Source of the DNA: an uncultured Clostridia bacterium
Lineage (GTDB): Bacteria; Bacillota; Clostridia; Christensenellales; Borkfalkiaceae
Length of the DNA stretch: 10,319 bases
Reading direction: 5' to 3'
Assembly: GCA_937920115.1 (NCBI GenBank)
Contig: CALGVF010000216.1
Span: 1 to 10,319 of the forward strand
Position numbers and translations under genes: made by a program
Notes under the pieces: generated by a model
What the model saw: the letters and a program-made list of their open reading frames with translations, nothing else
Told to the model about the DNA's origin: nothing
Databases searched by the model: none
Part shown: in pieces, positions 6,775 to 10,319 of the stretch
Layout: every line of letters starts with the position of its first letter
Numbering within the stretch: the stretch's first letter is position 1

Positions 6775-6848
6775 GGTAGCCCCATGCGGAATCGAACCGC
6801 AGATTCTGCCGTGAGAGGGCAGCGTCTTAACCGCTTGACCATGAGGCC
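6774..6848 (-). tRNA. tRNA-Glu (anticodon CUC)
   Basis: The minus strand folds as a complete 75-base tRNA including encoded CCA (6774-6776). Acceptor GGCCTCA pairs with TGGGGCT (two G-U pairs, one at 1-72), discriminator A. The D arm is GTC-AAGCGGTTAA-GAC. The anticodon arm CTGCC-CTCTCAC-GGCAG gives anticodon CTC at 6813-6815. The variable region has 4 bases and the T arm is TGCGG-TTCGATT-CCGCA. It resembles B. subtilis tRNA-Glu but with CUC, which reads GAG only, in place of the usual UUC. A good promoter lies upstream and a terminator directly downstream, so it is a single-gene transcription unit. Confidence 0.95.
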
Positions 6849-6870
6849 GTCTTTGAAATTCAGCCTGTTT

Positions 6871-6899
6871 ATAATACCATATTCCTTTCTTTTTTGCAA
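6871..6899 (-). promoter_or_regulatory. Promoter of tRNA-Glu
   Basis: On the minus strand TTGCAA (6894-6899) and TATTAT (6871-6876) are 17 bases apart, with TGG directly before the -10 box (extended -10). Transcription should start near 6864, about 16 bases before the mature tRNA. Strong match to the housekeeping consensus. Confidence 0.8.
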
Positions 6900-6925
6900 A
6901 CGTTTTTAGCGTGTTTTTACAAAAT

Positions 6926-6978
6926 AAATAAAAAAAACGAATTTTTTAATTTTGCTTCCCCCGAAAAGGGGAAGCAAA
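6926..6978 (-). terminator. Probable terminator of the hydrogenase-phosphatase operon
   Basis: Three bases after the phosphatase stop codon the minus strand has a perfect 11-bp hairpin (arms 6968-6978 and 6951-6961, TTTGCTTCCCC with GGGGAAGCAAA, 6-base loop). An A-rich stretch of 13 bases comes before a run of eight T (6930-6937). The stem is strong, but the T run is further away than in a standard terminator, so it could also act as an mRNA 3'-end stabiliser. It separates the operon from the tRNA-Glu promoter. Confidence 0.6.
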
Positions 6979-6981
6979 TAA

Positions 6982-8154
6982 TCAAAAGTAACTCACTTTT
7001 ATCTTTTTGCCCATTTTTATAAGGCATTTCGACAGTTGGTCTACAAGATTCATTTTAATATTGAAGTTTATCGGCAGGTCGGGGTTTTGGTGAGCGGGGT
7101 TTATCGCCCGTCCTACGTAGAAATTTATATCCGTCGCCTCTTCAAAGAGCAGTCTGCTTATCTGCGACGCTCCGTCCTTTTTGAAACTCCAAGTCTCATA
7201 TAACTTGTTGTCGCCGAGATAGTCTTTCGCGTACTCTAAAACCCTGTTTATCGTTATTACGCCCTCGGTAACAAGGTCTACGCCCTCGATTTCAGCCGTC
7301 GGCGGAATGTCGCTTTCCTCGAAGTTTAAACTCGCTTTAAGGGGCTTACGAAGGTATTTCGCCGCTATCGTGGAGGTCGTGCCGCCGCAGACGATATGTT
7401 TGCCCTCTTTCGAGAAGAACAACGACATCATTCTGTCCGATTCGTCTCTGTTTGACGGAGGTCCGAAAAGAAGATTCATAGGAACTCTTTTTCTTATACG
7501 CACGACACAAGCCGTGGCGTCGTCTCCCGGTTTTCCCTCGTATAATCTGTCGCATTCGTCAACGAGCATAGTGGAGAGGGTTTTTGCGGTATAACCGCCG
7601 TAGGAAGCCGACAACATATATTCCGCAATATCGTCTCTTTTCCAACCGAAATTGTACGAAATTCCTATTCCCGCGTGGGGACAACCGTCGCTCATTGCTA
7701 TAAATATATCGTTTTCCTGCAACCTTACGGACGATTTATATATGGTTTTGCCGCCGATATTCGATTCCGTTTTCGGGTAGTCCCAAATCTGACCGTCGCG
7801 AATAGCGATAACGTGCGGATTGTCGTATTGTATGATTTCCGCAGTCTGATTTCTGATAAGGTGAATAATGGTAAATGTCGAATATGCAACGCCTCTTACC
7901 GAACATACGGGGAGAGTAGCGGCTATCGTTTCGACGCATTCTTCGAGCGACATACCCTCGGCAAGCATCGTCGAAATGATTTTCGAGGTTAAAGTCGATA
8001 AAATACTCGCTTTAACGCCGCTTCCGAGTCCGTCGGAAAGAACGATTACGGTCGAATCGTCGCTTGGTTCGACTATTTCTACGTGGTCGCCGCAAAGTTG
8101 CTCGCCGTAGTGGTTTATGCTTTTATATCCTATATCGGAACATAAATCAATCAT
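6982..8154 (-). CDS. SpoIIE-type PP2C protein phosphatase linked to the sensory hydrogenase
   Basis: Metal-dependent Ser/Thr phosphatase of 390 residues. The SpoIIE/PP2C domain is residues about 1-222, with metal-binding acidic residues visible as D23 (CGDHVE), D41-G42 (VLSDGLGSG), D156-G157 (AMSDGCPHAG) and D211-D212 (GKPGDDATA). Residues about 225-390 form a second region (PMNLLFGPPSNRDESDRMM, then HIVCGGTTSTIAAKYL) that I cannot assign to a named domain. No membrane segment is seen. The start ATG overlaps the end of the hydrogenase gene by 8 bases, and AAGGAG (8165-8170) lies within that gene, so translation is coupled. In other Clostridia such phosphatases accompany group C sensory [FeFe]-hydrogenases; it probably dephosphorylates an anti-sigma-antagonist-like or other regulatory partner not in this window. 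Confidence 0.9.
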   Translation of the reverse strand: MIDLCSDIGYKSINHYGEQLCGDHVEIVEPSDDSTVIVLSDGLGSGVKASILSTLTSKIISTMLAEGMSLEECVETIAATLPVCSVRGVAYSTFTIIHLIRNQTAEIIQYDNPHVIAIRDGQIWDYPKTESNIGGKTIYKSSVRLQENDIFIAMSDGCPHAGIGISYNFGWKRDDIAEYMLSASYGGYTAKTLSTMLVDECDRLYEGKPGDDATACVVRIRKRVPMNLLFGPPSNRDESDRMMSLFFSKEGKHIVCGGTTSTIAAKYLRKPLKASLNFEESDIPPTAEIEGVDLVTEGVITINRVLEYAKDYLGDNKLYETWSFKKDGASQISRLLFEEATDINFYVGRAINPAHQNPDLPINFNIKMNLVDQLSKCLIKMGKKIKVSYF

Positions 8155-9826
8155 CGGCGATAGACTCCTTTAATTTCGTTAAGGCGATTTTAGTCTCCGC
8201 AGCCGTTTCGCCGAGCAGAGAAGCGATTTCCTGTACGATACGCATCTGTTTGTCGACGACTTTATCCGCGACTTCTATCGTCTGACTGCTTATCTTTTCT
8301 TTCTTTTCCCTTTCGGCCTTTTCTTCGGTTATATCTCTCATAATAGCAACCAAAAGGTGAGAATCTCTGTCGTAAACGACCGATTCTTCGATAAAACGGC
8401 TATAATCGGCAAGATAAATTTGCTCGCTCCTTACGTCTCTTCCCGTGCGTAAAACTCTGTTGAATATCTCGGGGTCGAGTATTCTTACGACCTGATCGCC
8501 GAGTACGTCGCTTGCGCTCCTTATATTCATAAGTTTTCTTGCGGCGTTATTGATTTGTTGTACTTCGAGTTTTTCGTTTAAAACGATAAGACCGTTAGGA
8601 GAATTGTTTACTATCGTGTCGGAAAAACTTTCCGCTTTCTCTTTGAGATATGGAAGACACATTGAAATTTCCGCTTTACCTTGATAAATCGCGATAGCCT
8701 TTTCTCTGCACGTGTTGTAGCCGCATGAACCGCAATTCAGTTCCTGCGAAGGCTTAGTTTTGCCCATCTGATTGAGAATGTTCTTAATTTCTTCTTCGGA
8801 CGGCTTCTGTAAACGCTGTTCGATTACCGAGAAGTTCTTTTTCATAGCTCTTGCGGTAGGCTGAGAAACGACGAAATCTTTGTCTCCGGCGTATTTCGAT
8901 ACGGCGATATAGTCTTTTACAATAGAGGAGCGGTGGAATTTTTCCATAACCGGTCCGCCTACGCAACTTCCGATACAAGCGGACATTTCGATAAAACACT
9001 TGTGTACTTTACCGCTTAAAATATCCTTTATGGCCGAAATACAGTTTTCTACGCCGTCAATCGCAAGATAATCGTAGTCCTTCTTGTCCTTAGCCATCGT
9101 CTTTAAAATACCGCCCGTGGTGGGGAAGAAACGAGCCTTGGAATATTCCTCGCTGTCTACGTTTTTCTCTAAGACGATATTCTCTCTGTCGAGCCATTCG
9201 GTAAGTTCTTCATACGTCAAAACCGCGTCGACTACGCCCTCGTAATATTCCGCTTCATCCTTTTTTGCCACGCAAGGTCCGATAAATACCGTTTTCGCGT
9301 TGGGAAATCTCCTTTTTATGTCCTTACAATGGGCTTGCATAGGCGAGATAACGTCAGCAAGGTAATCGAGTGCCTCGGGGTAGTGCTTTTGTATCAGAAG
9401 ATTTATAGTATGACAGCAAGACGAAATGACGACGTCTCTGTCTTCCTGATCGAGCATTCTGTCGTACTCGTTTTTTACGATAGTCGCTCCGACGGCTGTT
9501 TCTTCTACGTCGTAAAAGCCGAGTTGTTTCAAAGCCTTTCTCATAGACTCTATGCCGACTCCGTCGTAATTCGCTATGAAAGACGGGGCAAGACTTACGA
9601 AAACGGGGTCCGTTCCGTTGAGAAGAACCCTTACTTTTTCGGTTTCGTCCACAATTTGCTTAGCGTTCTGCGGGCATACCACGAAGCATTGACCGCAGAG
9701 TATACATTCGTTGCCGATAATATGCGCCTGATTTCCCGAAAAGCGAATGGCTTTTACGGGGCAGTGGCGTATACACTTATAGCAGTTTTTACAATTCGAT
9801 TTTTTAAGAGTAAGGCAATCGGGCAT
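8147..9826 (-). CDS. Sensory-type [FeFe]-hydrogenase with PAS domain (HydS-like)
   Basis: Predicted cytoplasmic H2/redox sensor of 559 residues. Order: two 4Fe-4S ferredoxin motifs (C12, C15, C18, C22 and C41, C44, C47, C51); hydrogenase H-cluster domain (about 75-340) with SSCCHT (C136, C137), GPCVAKKDE (C184) and SACIGSC (C284, C288), so all ligand cysteines are kept; a further Cys4 Fe-S motif (C365, C368, C373, C390); a PAS domain (about 398-500, SPNGLIVLNEKLEVQQINNA); and a likely coiled-coil C-terminus (about 500-559). Catalytic enzymes have TSCCPxW and MPC, so these changes, the PAS domain and the adjacent phosphatase point to the sensory group C type. The start is supported by AAGGAAA at 9832-9838. 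It ends inside the phosphatase gene start. Electrons may be exchanged with the NuoE-like protein upstream. Confidence 0.9.
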   Translation of the reverse strand: MPDCLTLKKSNCKNCYKCIRHCPVKAIRFSGNQAHIIGNECILCGQCFVVCPQNAKQIVDETEKVRVLLNGTDPVFVSLAPSFIANYDGVGIESMRKALKQLGFYDVEETAVGATIVKNEYDRMLDQEDRDVVISSCCHTINLLIQKHYPEALDYLADVISPMQAHCKDIKRRFPNAKTVFIGPCVAKKDEAEYYEGVVDAVLTYEELTEWLDRENIVLEKNVDSEEYSKARFFPTTGGILKTMAKDKKDYDYLAIDGVENCISAIKDILSGKVHKCFIEMSACIGSCVGGPVMEKFHRSSIVKDYIAVSKYAGDKDFVVSQPTARAMKKNFSVIEQRLQKPSEEEIKNILNQMGKTKPSQELNCGSCGYNTCREKAIAIYQGKAEISMCLPYLKEKAESFSDTIVNNSPNGLIVLNEKLEVQQINNAARKLMNIRSASDVLGDQVVRILDPEIFNRVLRTGRDVRSEQIYLADYSRFIEESVVYDRDSHLLVAIMRDITEEKAEREKKEKISSQTIEVADKVVDKQMRIVQEIASLLGETAAETKIALTKLKESIADD

Positions 9827-9856
9827 AATTGTTTCCTTAATTTATTTATTTGCGAG

Positions 9857-9887
9857 TTTAGCCACTGCAAAAATTGCAGTGGCTAAA
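9857..9887. repeat. Perfect 14-bp inverted repeat in the leader of the hydrogenase gene
   Basis: TTTAGCCACTGCAA (9857-9870) and TTGCAGTGGCTAAA (9874-9887) flank a 3-base centre (AAA). In the minus-strand transcript this is a strong hairpin in the 80-base gap between the NuoE-like gene and the hydrogenase gene, about 30 bases before the hydrogenase start. No T run follows on either strand, so a simple terminator is unlikely. It may be an operator for a dimeric regulator, or an RNA hairpin that sets the ratio of the two products. Confidence 0.7.
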
Positions 9888-9906
9888 ATTCAATATTTCT
9901 TTTAGT

Positions 9907-10146
9907 TTATACTTTTGCTTTTATGTACTTGTCAAAGAACTCTGGTACGGTTTCGGGCGTTACCGAATGGAACTCGTCGTCAACCGTTACGCAAACGCCT
10001 TGTTGGCATTTTCCCATACAGAAGGTGCCGCAAAGTTCGACCTTATCGTCGAGATTGTTCTCTTTGACGAGATACTGCAACTGTTCGACGACTCTTCTCG
10101 AACCTTTAATGTGACAAGAACTACCTATACAAACTGTAACTTTCAT
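9907..10146 (-). CDS. NuoE-like [2Fe-2S] thioredoxin-fold ferredoxin
   Basis: Small electron-transfer protein of 79 residues, corresponding to the C-terminal thioredoxin-like domain of NuoE/HydC. The four cluster cysteines fit the C-x4-C...C-x3-C pattern: C6 and C11 (CIGSSC), C39 and C43 (CGTFC), with extra C47 and C52. It lacks the N-terminal helical domain of full NuoE, as is usual for the stand-alone form. AAGGAG at 10153-10158 supports the start. It lies between a partial gene 23 bases upstream and the sensory hydrogenase gene 80 bases downstream on the same strand, and likely exchanges electrons with that hydrogenase or with a diaphorase encoded outside the window. Confidence 0.92.
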   Translation of the reverse strand: MKVTVCIGSSCHIKGSRRVVEQLQYLVKENNLDDKVELCGTFCMGKCQQGVCVTVDDEFHSVTPETVPEFFDKYIKAKV

Positions 10147-10169
10147 AATTTTCTCCTTAAATATATATT

Positions 10170-10319
10170 TTATTGATAATCTACGACGTCAACCCACGAA
10201 AGAAGAAACTCGCGTTCTTTTTCGTTGCCCTTAACAGACTGCGAAGCGGCTACGATAGGCATCCATTTCTGAACGTACTGTTTAGCGGTGTTGCTCTTTT
10301 CGCAGAACAAGTCGAGATA
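10170..10319 (-). CDS. C-terminal fragment of an unassigned protein (possibly APH-like phosphotransferase)
   Basis: The minus strand is open from the window edge to a TAA at 10170-10172, giving 49 residues that end in LLSWVDVVDYQ. The gene is cut by the window boundary, not broken. The pattern WMPIVAASQSV (residues 19-29), then KEREFLLSWVD, recalls the C-terminal helices of aminoglycoside/choline-type phosphotransferase-fold (APH) proteins of Clostridia, but this is a weak impression from a short piece. Codon usage matches the neighbours, and the 23-base gap to the NuoE-like gene suggests co-transcription. Confidence 0.6.
   Translation of the reverse strand, partial: YLDLFCEKSNTAKQYVQKWMPIVAASQSVKGNEKEREFLLSWVDVVDYQ

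Noticed and set aside
9329..9886. A 185-codon plus-strand frame opposite the start of the hydrogenase gene.
   Set aside because: Antisense shadow of conserved ferredoxin and H-cluster motifs; no family resemblance, and it runs through the 31-base palindrome.

Overview
The window looks like chromosomal DNA from an uncultured anaerobic member of the Clostridia/Firmicutes. The signs are strong AGGAGG-type ribosome binding sites, a MazF very close to Bacillus subtilis EndoA/NdoA as I remember it, an AbrB/SpoVT regulator, a YnbB-type PLP enzyme, a SpoIIE-type phosphatase and a sensory-type [FeFe]-hydrogenase. Base composition is intermediate, with many TCG, GCG and CTC codons between AT-rich spacers. 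No insertion sequence, phage gene or CRISPR array was seen.

Layout, plus strand (1-6774): the end of an ABC transporter operon (truncated permease plus ATPase, SsuC/SsuB-like); a 135-base spacer that can fold as a three-way junction and hides the start codon of the next gene; a solitary mazF-type RNase; a glutamine-dependent NAD synthetase with an extra N-terminal XRE helix-turn-helix domain, own promoter and strong terminator; then a three-gene operon (AbrB-like regulator with a TTG start, PLP enzyme of the aluminium-resistance/methionine gamma-lyase-like family, DMT permease) driven by an extended -10 promoter and closed by a terminator.

Layout, minus strand (10319-6774): the last 49 codons of an unassigned protein (perhaps APH-like), a NuoE-like [2Fe-2S] thioredoxin-fold protein, a hydrogenase-like protein (two 4Fe-4S clusters, H-cluster domain, a further Cys4 Fe-S motif, PAS, predicted coiled coil), and a SpoIIE/PP2C phosphatase with an extra conserved-looking C-terminal region, translationally coupled to the hydrogenase. 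A tRNA-Glu(CUC) gene with its own promoter follows and shares a bidirectional terminator with the convergent DMT operon.

How the genes work together: the hydrogenase-phosphatase cluster is best read as a redox or H2 sensing module (sensory [FeFe]-hydrogenase with PAS output to a Ser/Thr phosphatase) rather than a catabolic hydrogenase. The most unusual items are the folded leader of mazF, which contains a UACAU site of the type cut by B. subtilis MazF, the HTH-NAD synthetase fusion with palindromes at its promoter, and a 31-base palindrome just upstream of the hydrogenase gene. All functions are inferred from sequence by eye; no database search was possible.
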